In this document: piece after piece, positions 23,899 through 34,972 of the stretch
Numbering within the stretch: the first letter of the stretch is position 1
Layout of the letters: each line of letters opens with the position of its first letter
NCBI GenBank assembly: GCA_028673005.1
Contig: CM054118.1
Location: 62,367,401 to 62,431,400 of the forward strand
Direction of reading: 5' to 3'
Length of the DNA stretch: 64,000 nt
DNA from: Tanypteryx hageni
Lineage: Eukaryota > Arthropoda > Insecta > Odonata > Petaluridae
Program-made: the position numbers and the translations under genes
Notes under the pieces: model-generated
The model's input: only the letters and a program-made list of their open reading frames with translations
The model's database searches: none
What the model was told of the DNA's origin: nothing

Positions 23899-24114
23899 CT
23901 GGTATGACCTTATTATAGCTTGCACAGCAAGGTGATCATCAATGACTTTTTCATCCAATTGGGATGAGAGAGCTGAATAACCTCCTCCCATAAATGGAAC
24001 AAGAGAAGAGACAGGGACAGTGTTGCGTGGTGCCTGTGCAAGGGAAGGTGGTGGACTGTATGCTTGGCCTGGAACAGCCCCGGCACTTGTACTTCGAAAG
24101 AAGGAATCCCATGA
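23899..24114 (-). CDS. Ogdh: Ogdh exon (N-terminal region of 2-oxoglutarate dehydrogenase E1)
   Basis: Seen: a 216-nt, 72-codon exon. A pyrimidine-containing tract ending in CAG precedes it, and the donor is CAG|GTAAGG. It is in phase 0 at both ends. The peptide begins SWDSFFRSTSAGAVPGQAY, passes through a proline-rich linker (SPPPSLAQAP) and a glycine-rich patch (MGGGY), and ends LDEKVIDDHLAVQAIIRSYQ. Known: this is the region of the thiamine-diphosphate-dependent E1 subunit of the mitochondrial 2-oxoglutarate dehydrogenase complex (TCA cycle, 2-oxoglutarate to succinyl-CoA) just before the conserved RGHH..LDPLG segment. The next exon must start with that segment, and two candidates for it lie downstream on the same strand. 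No CpG-rich promoter or start codon is visible here, so this is an internal exon. The family assignment is very secure; isoform structure is inferred. Confidence 0.93.
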
Positions 24115-24469
24115 CTGAAAATATATAATATACTACCGATAGAATTCATCAGCATTACACAATGAAATAAATACAATAACGAAAGTTTTATTTTTGGCAT
24201 ATGCCATGTTCTCTTTAACTATGGTAAGAAATCTTGTAATTTGGTCAGGGAAACAAACAATCCTGGCCTGCTTCATCAATAAATAGCCTTGGTGCAGTAA
24301 CAGTGCAGTGCAGTGTAAAAAAAAGAGATGGACATATATTTTCTATAAATGTAATAGTATCGGAAAATGTCACGACATCTCAGCAAATTGGGAATAAACA
24401 TTGCTTTTCTTTACAAACTTAATGACTATGGCATCCAGTAAAAAAACAAATAAATTTTTAAATAATAAC

Positions 24470-24770
24470 TAGCGGCTTTCCCGTTGCTATGCACTTAAAA
24501 AAAGTAGAATAATATACTTTGCTTTTATAATCGTTATATAATAATTCTCAAGTGCCCGTCTGTCTGCCTGTCCCGGTATTTTTGGACATTTCCCAATGGA
24601 ATTAAGATATGAAACTTTCACAATCGTTAAACCCCATGAGGTGGTCTCTAGAAAAATCAAACATCCCGGAAAAAGTCCCTGATTTGACTACGGGAGACAA
24701 TTATATTTTCCCATAAGTTTACACGGGATTTTCAATTTTTCAAGGTGCAGGTTTATTTCCTTCATTCATT
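24470..24770 (+). repeat. dispersed repeat fragment with (C)TGTCTG run
   Basis: Starts CTAGCGGCTTTCCCGTTGCT and contains CCCGTCTGTCTGCCTGTCCC, then text of the kind gaaactttcacaatcg. It resembles other 'gtctgtctg' repeats here (for example 59215-59480) in layout but not closely in sequence. It also marks where CpG frequency rises. Confidence 0.4.
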
Positions 24771-25013
24771 AAAATATGTAAATATGGACCTAATTTCTCC
24801 ATTTTTGTTTTATTCGACGGCTAAAATTATAAAATATTTTATTCTTGCGGCGTTTAGATGTTAAACGGAAGAATTTGTCAGAAACACGCGTTTCTTTTCG
24901 AAATTTTATGGCTTTTTCGTACTCTTTCCAGGTGTTGCCAAGGCGACCCGCAATGTTGCCTCCGATTGAATTATCGTCTATTAAGCCTTCAAATAGACAA
25001 AAGAATTGCGTTA

Positions 25014-26112
25014 GGCTAGCCGTCCACTGGCTGCGTGTTCGTCCGAATTGTGATTCGTCCGGAAACACGCGAAAATATGTCCGCACGATGAGGAGCGTCC
25101 ACTGCCTCCGGTTACTCACGAAGCGTCAGTTATTAAGATGTCGCTTTCTAAAGGGCAGAGTGAGTTGTATTTATTAGAAAACTCTTTTCTCCTTAAACGG
25201 AGGATAATGGCTAAAAGAAGAAGTGTGTGGACGAGTCAAGTTTTTTAAAAATATTTCCGTATGAATTACGAAACATTTCAGTATGTATTAAGCAGTATTA
25301 TTCAACAGAAGCTGACAAAACACTCAAATTTTCGTGAGACTATTTCACTTGAAGAATGACTGGCTGTAATTTTGAGGTTATTTTAATAGTGTTAAAACAA
25401 TACGACATTCGTAATATCAAATGTAATTTCATTTGCTATAAAACTTTTTAAACATTACGCTGGAGAGAAATTTGTAATACAACTTTGAACAATATCTGGT
25501 GATGCGATTGTGGAGAGGGATTTGTCAAATATAGTTGATGGGGTTCTTACTGACCGGTATATTGAAATCTGTCTGGTGCTAAATGGGATGATTGAGGAGG
25601 AGACGGGGAGAAATGTTCCATAAAACCTGTTGCAATTTGGAACGTACTATCATTGTTATGGCTACTAAGACGTCAACATCCAATCTACCGCTTTCCTAAC
25701 CCTCCTAACAATCGTACTCTGCCAGTGATCGTAAAGAATAATTGCTCCCTATTACCATTTTTCAATAGATATTAATTTTTAGTTTCTTTATCCTTTTTAT
25801 TTAATGTCTTGTACGTTAATTGATTGTAAACGAATAAGTATATTGAAAGTATGAAATATGTACAAATAAAAACCAACCAGTTGTATTCATTTCCTGAGTC
25901 CATGATGTAAATGTTAACTGAAAAGTTGCGGCCACGCGCGAAAATTCAAACTCGACGGGATGGTTCGCGCTTCGCAACTATTCGTCCGTAAACGCGCGAA
26001 TGAAACCGTGTCTGGCGGACGACCCGCAATGTCTCTGGACTAGTTGGGATAGTTCGTGCGTTTTCGGACGGATTACAGTTCGGACGAACACGCAGCCAGT
26101 GGACGGCTAGCC
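25014..26112. mobile_element. non-autonomous DNA transposon with long GC-rich TIRs
   Basis: GGCTAGCCGTCCACTGGCTG at 25014 and its exact complement ending at 26112 start TIRs that stay identical for about 33 bases and similar for about 60. Flanking triplets are TTA (25011-25013) and TCA (26113-26115). A TTA-type duplication with one change would fit PIF/Harbinger, but this is uncertain. Short open frames inside show no DDE motif. The string CGTCCACTG recurs subterminally. Confidence 0.8.
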
Positions 26113-26785
26113 TCAATAGCTTTTTATGAGGCATCGAAACTATAGTTGTATCAATGTCAAACTTAACGGTGCAACGTTAATAATTGAAGATTATTATTAT
26201 TCAGTAAACTGCGCGTGGCCTGCGGGCATTTTTAAAGATGATGATTTTAAACATGCAGATTTCCGACTGACTTCACAAAGGTTTTTGCGGGAACCACTAG
26301 CTAATTTGAATATGAATAAGTTATATAAGTAACTGATTTACATGTATGCGCCTATAAGTATTTGAATACAAACGCATGTGATTTTAAATTACACATATCT
26401 AAATAAATACTGTTATAATTAATAAGAGATAATCTTTTCCTTCAATCTACATTACTTAAAAAAAGCAACCTGCAAAAAGCAGAAAACCTCAGGAAGATGG
26501 AAAAAATAATTGGTCCATTGGGTTTATGCTTTTGAGGAGTATTTAAATTTAAGGTAACATCAGCGTTCTCCTAAACCAGCTTAATGAAACAAAAGAGTTT
26601 ATCCTCCACTTTTCTGAGTGCATTAACTTAAAGAAGATTCCGTCGCTGTAGTCTGTCATTCTCAAGGAGTCATAATGTCATTTAAGGATGCACCTCGGTA
26701 AATACTAAGACATCGACATTTGTGATATGAAATATCTGGGAAAAATCCCACATTTGCAAAGCTTCTTGAAGTTACTTAAAACAAT

Positions 26786-26840
26786 TGAGGGAAGAAGTGC
26801 AGAGCAAATTACATAAGGCGCTTTTCTTCTTTTTTGGGAC
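26786..26840 (+). repeat. fragment shared with 62179-62215
   Basis: gagggaagaagtgcagagca followed by aattacataaggcgctttt matches 62179 with two differences in about 40 bases. Confidence 0.7.
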
Positions 26841-26941
26841 GATGACACCATCATAAGATTACTCTTTGGTTGAGATCGACGGACTCAGAATATAGTCTAT
26901 AAATATCTTTTTTAAATATATTTATAATTTTTCCCTCTTTT

Positions 26942-29900
26942 TATTTTCTCATATATATATATATACGTAGTATATAGAAAAAGTATTGTAATCGTAAAAG
27001 ATTCGACTTCAACATTTTGATGGAAATAGACGTTCTAGGTGTCCCTGAGTCCATTAAAGTAGTTTTCACCATACCGTCTGTCTGTTCGCTGTTCTAGGGC
27101 GCAAACGCGTAAATAAAATCGAATGATCTCGTATTTATGTAATATATAATCTTTTGCAGACCCTTTTTTGATAAAAATGATATTGCACCAAAATAAAGGG
27201 TAGTTTATTCTTGGCGATTATTTTAGAAAAATTTGATTTACTCAGAAATGGCTACAGGAAATTTGATTAAAATCAATCCAATTTTAGTCGGATGTCACAA
27301 ATAATACTACGTAAGCCAAATATCTCTAAAAATCACTATATGGCGTCCAGGGGCATTACAATGTACGATAAGCTACCTTACCCAAGGCCTATGACGTCAC
27401 GCCTCCTCCGCTATCCACTCAAAACCTTACTACAGCCTTACGGTTCAACTAAATCAAATAATATATCATATTTGTGGATAATATCATTCATAAAAGACAT
27501 TCTGAAGAGATGAACGATATTGCGCAACAATTAAGGGTTCTTTATTCTCGGATATTTTGAAAAAAATTCTATTTACTCTAAAATGGCTATAAGGATTTTG
27601 ATTAAAAATCCATTCAATCGTACAGTTTGATGTTACAAATAATACTAACTAAACCATATGTCTAAAAAAATACTAAATATCGACCAAGGGCATTAAAATA
27701 TACGCTAAACTACTTAACTTTGATTTATAAACGTTTTTCTTTTACAAGCGTACACAGTCGACCAAACGTACATGAGAAAGTTTGTGCAATGTATATTGCA
27801 CCGTTTATTTGGATTAAAAACAATTGTTCGCTCCCATTTTACATGGATTTGAATTCTGTTTTAAAAAACATAAATCTCAGTCTTTCAGCTATAGAACTGT
27901 TCATGTCCAAGCTTCTATCATAGTTTTAACTAGTTTAAAAATGCAAATTTATAAAACCTTGCACCGATATCACGTTTTTCTTATTGGGGTAAAATGAAAA
28001 TAAGGGGTTGGAAAAAGACTACTCTTCAGCAGCTGACCCTAGATCCACCAAATTTGTACCATGTCTAGCCCTCATGCAGACAGCCCTATCCTCAAAATTG
28101 GGCATTTCCAAGTTGCAGGATTCAAGAGATATTGCCCGGACAGACGGACGGACAGACAAACCGAATACATAAGCGATTTTTTTAATGCGCTAAAAATGAT
28201 GATGCGACACAAGCACTTGTTTTGCGTGTTTCACAGCAATTCGGCTCGGAGCATTTTATTATATAAAGTGCTAGATACGAAATATCACTTTCGTAATTCT
28301 CAATTTGATTCTGAATAACATTGGGTTGTCATAAAAAGGGGCACGAAGATTTCAGTTTATCGCTACGACGGTTCTCAAATCTTCTTATATACTTATTTCG
28401 CTCGTCGCCCTTCCCTTTTGACGCATAGAAAAAATAATTACACGAAATACGAAGTCGGCGAACCACCTGCCCGAGAAATAAAACTAAATCAACAGGGAAT
28501 ATCGTTAAATGCACCGAGAGACGCGGCAAGAGCAGTTTTCTCGTAGTCTTGAGATAAAGAACGCGTAATAATTATTTGCTCTAACTAAAAACTTCGCCGA
28601 CCGATGAAGTCATCACCCTATACATTACAACTTTCATTCAATCTGTATTTGACAGAATTTCAGAATTATTTTTCAGAACGAAGCTTATCGAATAAAAAAA
28701 CAAACCTACTGTTTTACACCATTGACAATTTGAGGAAAATGAATTGCTACAGATTTAATTGCGCATTTGGGAATCAATTCTTTTACGAGCAAGTCCGTTA
28801 CTATAAATTTTCGTAATACAAGAAATTAAACTTTTTCTTCGTCGCAAATATTTTTAGAAGGCCCAGCCTAACGAAATAAAAAAGATTTTTTTTATTTTAA
28901 GCGAACTTAGTCACCTTTCCTAACCTGCTCTGATCACGTCAAGTGCGCATAAAAACGCGCCAATGAAATGGTTAAAATATTTACGAGCGCATAATTTATC
29001 GAACTGTTATTTGTTCGTCGCGTATGCTGTTACAGTGACGCTAAATGTTAACTTCAGCCACGTTTTCCAATTCGAGTTCCACATGATTTCATCGATTTCA
29101 TACACATCTTAAAGTCTCGTGGATAGCGGGAAATTCGGGTTCGACCGCCGACCTCGCCAAATGCACTTGTAAGAGTGACTTAAAAGATATACAGAAATTA
29201 TTTGGAACTATACCAAGTTACAAATTTGAAAAATAACACTTTAAAGGAGAGCGTTTCGTCGACTACGGTACGAATTCAGTTGCTTTCATTAAATAACTGA
29301 CACTTGTTTTACGAAGAAAAAACAATGAAGACTTCTGGAGTTAGAGATATTTAACCAATGAGACGCGGCTTGTGAGACGTCACCTTATAGTGCAAATTAC
29401 TTCGCGACTCTTAATTTCCGCTATTTGATCAGTTACAATGTGATCATAAATTCCCCTCACTAGATTCCAAGGCTGAAGAGGAGTTAAACGCGTTAAATGG
29501 ATTTCGGTTTAACATTTTTAGCGATCATGTTTAAAACTATACCAAAAATCACTATGTAAATGCTCAAAGTTTTAAGAAACGAAAATCTCGCCTCAACCAT
29601 ACCTTCACGAAACAAAGTTCATTCCGAGAGAATTGCGTTTGCTCCGCCTGGAAAATTACACCGTCCGAGATTCATTGAGGCGTCAGTTCCGAGTGCTAAT
29701 AGGCTGACGTGCGAGAAGATTCGATCGAAGGCTATCAGTGTTTTATTAACAAATATCAATCAGGTAAAACAATTTAATTTCGGAAATAAACCTTATCAAT
29801 TGTGGTAAATTTAAAACGAATCACTGAGACTTTCTGCAATCCTCGCTCTCTGCGTTAATCAATAATTTCTGGTCGAAATAAACGGGGCAAACATAGCACA

Positions 29901-30700
29901 AATTTTCTCATATACGTATATACGTTTGATCTCACTACACTTTTTGCCCCGAAATGAACTCTCCTCTCAGACGCGTGCGCTGAGCGTCTTTGTACAGAAA
30001 TAATGCCACTGGACGATATATAGTAACTTTTTTGGGATAAATCAAGCTGTACGTTTGGATGCATTTTAAACGAAATCCTTAGAGCCATTTTGAGTAAAGC
30101 GAATTTTTTTCAAAATATCCAAGAATAAAGTACCCTGAATTGTTGCGCAATATCATTTATCTCATCAGAATGTCTTTAATGAATCATATTATCCATAAAT
30201 ATGAGATATCGTTCAATTTAGTTGAACCGTAAGGTTGTAGTAAGTTTGAATGAATCGCGGCGGAGGCGTGACTACGTAAGGCTTAGGCAAGGGAGCTTAG
30301 CGTACATTGTAATGTCACTGGACGGCATATAGAGAGTTCAAGAGATATAGGGCTTACGTAGTATTATTTGTGATATCAGGGTCACCAATTGGTATGATTT
30401 TAATCAAATTCTCTGGAGCCATTTTTGAGTAAATAAAATTTTTCAAGAAATCGCCAAGAATAAACTACCTTTAATTTTTGCGCAATATCATTTTTATAAA
30501 AAAGGGTCTGCATAAGATGATATATTGCACAAATACGAAATATCATTCGATTTCATAAACGCGGAGAACAGACCAACAGACAGACGGCATGGCGAAAACC
30601 ACTTTTATGGACTCGGGGACACCTAAAACGTGTATTTTCCATCAAAATCGCGAAGTCGAATTTTTTCACGATAACAATACTTTCTCAATATGAGAAAGTA
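26942..30700. mobile_element. 3.8-kb element with ~0.85-kb inverted-repeat arms
   Basis: Left arm about 26942-27835 and right arm about 29865-30700 are diverged inverted copies. Paired landmarks include gatattgcgcaacaatt (27510s) against its complement near 30150, acggttcaactaaat (27440) against atttagttgaaccgt (30215), agaccctttttt with its partner near 30510, and gtcctgag/ctcggggac-type strings at 27045 and 30615. The outer tips carry a tactttctca...tgagaaagta hairpin-like end. Related partial copies lie at 47325, 48670 and 53925. The ~2-kb loop has no recognisable protein; a conserved YMRKFV-C reading occurs in both arms near 27770 and 29915. No target duplication identified. Confidence 0.75.
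28010..28190 (+). repeat. repeat fragment shared with 62640-62790
   Basis: cagcagctgaccctagatcc, then tctagccctc, agacagccctatcct, and cggacagacaaaccgaatac align in order with 62645-62775. It lies in the loop of the inverted-repeat element. Confidence 0.65.
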
Positions 30701-32475
30701 AAAATATGGTGAAGATATTTTATAAATTTACTAGCGTACCTAAGTGCCCCTCAAATATGACGGGATTATCATAAAAGTATTCCAAATATATATGATTTCG
30801 ATATGAAAATCAGCAAGGTATGCTATGATCTGGTTTGGCTTTCGTGCACAATCAAATCAGTATTTTCGAAAGTTATCTTTGTTTTAATTATACTGTTTGA
30901 GTAATTATTAGTAGAGGCCAAATGATTATCCAAATATTTGCTGAAAATAAGAGGACAATCGAAATAATAAGATATGATGCATAAAAAAGTAGCTGAAATT
31001 TACTTGAAATATTTGAGCAAATTATAATTTATTTAAAACGCATAGAATTTAACTTAATAAATGAATTATTTTACTCTTATTAACTCGTAAAAAAAAAACA
31101 GATAAAATGTGAACGAACTGTCAATTTACCATCAAAGGAAAAATGTGTAGCAACTTACTTACTATTAACTAAATACTTACATGAACTGCAATGAGGTTAA
31201 CTATATTTTAAGATCGCACTTTTCATTTAACTACATTAGTTTTGAAAATTTTTCAGAAAAATCACTATAGTTAAAGAAATTTAAATAAAAGTCATAAAAT
31301 GTTATTTTTTCACTCCTATTTGAAGTTCGTTTCGAAATATTTGCTGTATTATCAGCTAAAGAAATCCATTGAAAATTACTTGACCAATATTTAGTTTTAT
31401 GAATTCCCACCATTTGGCAATGGCACATGATTCAATAGTATAACATTTCTTACAATCAATTATAATTTATTATTGTTATTTTAGTACTGCTGCTCCTTTT
31501 AATCCTATACAAATGCTACGTCCTCTTCCTTAATTTCTGCTCATTTCCATGATTATTTCCTTCCTCCCTCTAATTACTTAATAGATTCAGTAAATAATTT
31601 ATACCCATGTATAAAAGTCTGACCCGTTTTAAAGCACTAAATTGGTGCATTCATTATGAGGCCAAGAATAGAATTCAGCAATTGGGACACCAGTGGTCCA
31701 ATATTAACAAAATGCGTGAAAACGTGAAAAATCGTATTAAAGCGTATTTACGAATGAGATTTAAATTCTTCTCTTCGCATAACTAAGTTAAATATCTCAT
31801 CCTTGAAATATTTTAAAATGTAAACGAAAAAGATCTACATGTTAAGGAATGGCTTTTTGCGTGATTCATATATGCGATGCGAATTTATAACCTTGGTTAA
31901 TTATAAGATGCACTGCTAAAAACTATGAAAATAACTATAAAAAATTGTTAATTACCAAATATTTTAATAGGAAGTTAACGGAAAAGAAATTAATTAAAAA
32001 CACGATTCTAATTATAAATAATTCGGGCGCCTTTTCTCTCTCGTACTAAAGCATTCAATACACACTTTCCTTACGCATATAGTATAAGGACGACAATACA
32101 ATCTCGAGGTTTAACAATGACATGGTCGGCAAGACAACATATCTTTAAAAAGCTTAAAATCTTCTAATAAATGTGATTTAAACGAATAACTTGAGCGATT
32201 TTGAACCGAAGGCAAAAGTCGACGATAAGAATATGAATCTATGTTTATTTTTCTTTAAAATGGTTCAGGTCCGAAGATCGTAGGTCAATTACTTCTAATT
32301 TAATTTTGCATAAGAAAAAAAGCCTGCAAGAGAAAAAAAGGAATTTGTTCTCTTATGGGGATTTCTAGAGAGCGTTCCGGCGAGCCAACGGACGGACATA
32401 ATAAGGATATTATGTATATAACAATTCAACAATACGATAATTAGTTTAAATGCGCCATTCAGACCATCGTTGACC
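30701..32475. other. unassigned AT-rich sequence
   Basis: No exon, TIR pair or tandem repeat supported. Small open frames (for example 31231-31428) are not recognisable. Confidence 0.4.
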
Positions 32476-32765
32476 TACAATGTTCTTTTGTTTCAACTCG
32501 GAAACCGCTTGAAGTATTTTGATGAAATTTGGTATTGGAGAGCTTTGCTGAAATTGGTCGACTGATTCCAATTTTTGTGAAAATCGGACAACAATGACGA
32601 TCACTTTACATGTATTTTACAATGTTCGTGTCAACTCGGGGGCCGCTTGACGTATTTTAATACAATTTTGTGTTGGGGAGTTTTGCTAAAATTGGTTGGC
32701 CGATTCCAATTATGGTTAAAATCGGACAATAATTACGACTACTGTGCATGAAGACCTACATGTAC
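32476..32765 (+). repeat. tandem duplication, two ~142-bp units
   Basis: Unit 1 starts tacaatgttcttttgtttca and unit 2 starts tacaatgttcgtgtcaactc at 32618. Both continue through gccgcttga(a/c)gtatttt, ttggtat/tgttggg, gattccaat and aaaatcggacaa. Units differ at many positions, so the duplication is old. A partial third start (tttacaacg) follows. Confidence 0.75.
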
Positions 32766-34710
32766 TTTACAACGTACCTCGTTTGCTTCTCGTTAAATTC
32801 TCATCCGAGCAAAATATATTGAGAACATTGTGAAATCTAAAAGAACGCATTTGGAAACTCTGTGTACTCCGACATGAAGTACACCTTGCCAATCTTGTTT
32901 TTTTTTTAAACTCGGTAAAACTTTTACACGAGCCGCAATTAAGTGAACAAAAAAGTCATCGAAAGCACAGAGATGACAAACGACTTTTTACTTTCATGAA
33001 ATTTATTCTAGGAAAAGACGGCAGACGGTGACTTCCCTGCTTAAAATCCCTAATGATCCAACCTCACTCGTGGGACGAAACGGTTCTCTTCCGAATATTC
33101 GCCTTCAAATTCAATAAATTTATTAAGAGATAAATCTTTCCTAGAAATTTAAGTCACAATGTTGGGATCACGCTTACGCAAAAGGCGTTCAACGACAAAA
33201 GAAACCAAATTAAACGACAATAGGACACCGCTTACAGTTACGCATTAGTCGATAATGAAATGGAGGGCCACTCAATATTTTCAACCACATATCAATCACT
33301 TGGCGGCAAAGAAAATAATATCGTGGAAAATACACAAGAGCGTGGCAACGACTTCAAAAGACTCGATTATGTTTTATGCAATTCTGGCTTACAGTCACGG
33401 TAACAAAAATAAAAAAAAACCAATAGCGGCTATCTTGGAACCACTTTACAGACGGCAATTGCCCAATGGCTACGAGAATAATAAGACATTTAGCAGTAGC
33501 AAAAGTCATTTTCATAACAACACCTTCGAAACTTTTACATAGGGAGTGTATTCTAATACGTACATCGCCAGTATTCCGTGAAATGGGAACAATCATAATA
33601 CCAGGAAGAAAACATGACAGTTGCAACGCAGGCGCTTACGTAATTTTGATATACCTTGAATTCCATCACCACATAATAACAAGCGCTCTTTAAAAGGAAG
33701 CAGTCACTTCATTTGTTAGCAAATAAACCTCATGCGCACTCTTGAAAATTGCATAAGCATAAGGCATTTTTAAAAAAATCCTCCGACATAAGTTTCTCTC
33801 TTCATCCTTTAATTACGTACGAATTGTCCCCTAAACTCCTTTTAACTACTAAAACATTGTCGCTCGTAAAAGCTTTTTTGGATGTGATAAAAGCCACATC
33901 ACAATTATAACTGTACGACAAATAAATATATCGTGAACTAGGTGTTTTGAGTTGAATATTTCTGCAGCACAAGTTTAACAAACAAAAGCCATAGTTCCAC
34001 TGCTCCGAATTTATCAGCTGTCTTGCTTCTTGGATAAAAATAGTTTAATCATAAATATTTTGCGGATTATTTTAAAACGACTTTTATATTACTGTGAACA
34101 GAAAGTTGGTTATTTAAACGGCATTCAAATCCACAAGCATGTCTAATGCTTGTTTGCCGAACTTAAAAATGTATCTTAAGAAATTAAATTGACAAATCGA
34201 AAGTCACAAAAAAATTAACATTTAAGGGGTCCTTTTAACCCCAATGTTCCATTTCAATACCGCATAAAAAAAGCATGGGATTCAGTGCAAGGCTTTCTAA
34301 AACCATTTTAAAATTACTTAAAATTGAGATATGAAATCGGGAAAAGAACAGTTGTTTAGCTGAAAGAACGAAGTTCTTAATTTTTAAAGGCAGAAGTCAA
34401 ATACGTACCGAATTAGCATAAATATCTGCTTTGAATGGGAAAAAAGTGTGAATTTTTCCTCTCTTCAACAATGGAAATGTATAAAAACCATGGCAACGAC
34501 ATTATTTCTTTTAAAGGGACCTTTAATGCTCTTAAAGGAAATTAAAGACCTTTTAATGCTTTTACGGGAAACGTCATTATGAATTATAGTGGAACTTTCA
34601 AATATTTAAAGAAATTTCCTATATTGAAATAAACTTTGAAAATTCAATTTATAATTTTTGCAATTTTTCATCATTCAAAAACTCATCTTTAAAATATAAG
34701 AAGACTAAAA
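32766..34710. other. unassigned sequence
   Basis: Three overlapping open frames at 33255-33693 on both strands coincide because stops are locally scarce; none resembles a known protein. Nothing else supported. Confidence 0.4.
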
Positions 34711-34972
34711 AGGTGAAAATAAAATATTAAAAAAAATATTTTTCAGTATACACACTTTTATGTGCACTAAAAAGTAGAAAATAAATTTTTCTGCCCTCAA
34801 CTTGAATTAAATTTGGTGCGCAGAATAAGAGTGGTTGGCAACTTTTACCACCCACTTTTATTCTGCACTCCAAATTTAATTCAAGTTGAGGGCAGAAAAA
34901 TTTATTTTCTACTTTTTAGAACACACAGAAGTGTGTACTGAAAAACATTTTTTAAATATTTTATTTTGTATT
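34711..34972. repeat. long hairpin / foldback MITE with 49-bp perfect core
   Basis: 34768-34816 is the exact reverse complement of 34870-34918 (49 bases, containing ctgccctcaacttgaatt). The pairing continues inward (gcagaataagagtgg with ccacttttattctgc) almost to a small loop near 34845, and outward in weaker AT-rich form (aaaatatttttcagta with tactgaaaaacatttt). The near-complete self-complementarity over ~260 bp suggests a foldback MITE or an inverted duplication. No target duplication recognised. Confidence 0.88.

Noticed and set aside
33255..33693. Three open frames on both strands
   Set aside because: No recognisable motif; open simultaneously on both strands, as expected of locally low stop density.
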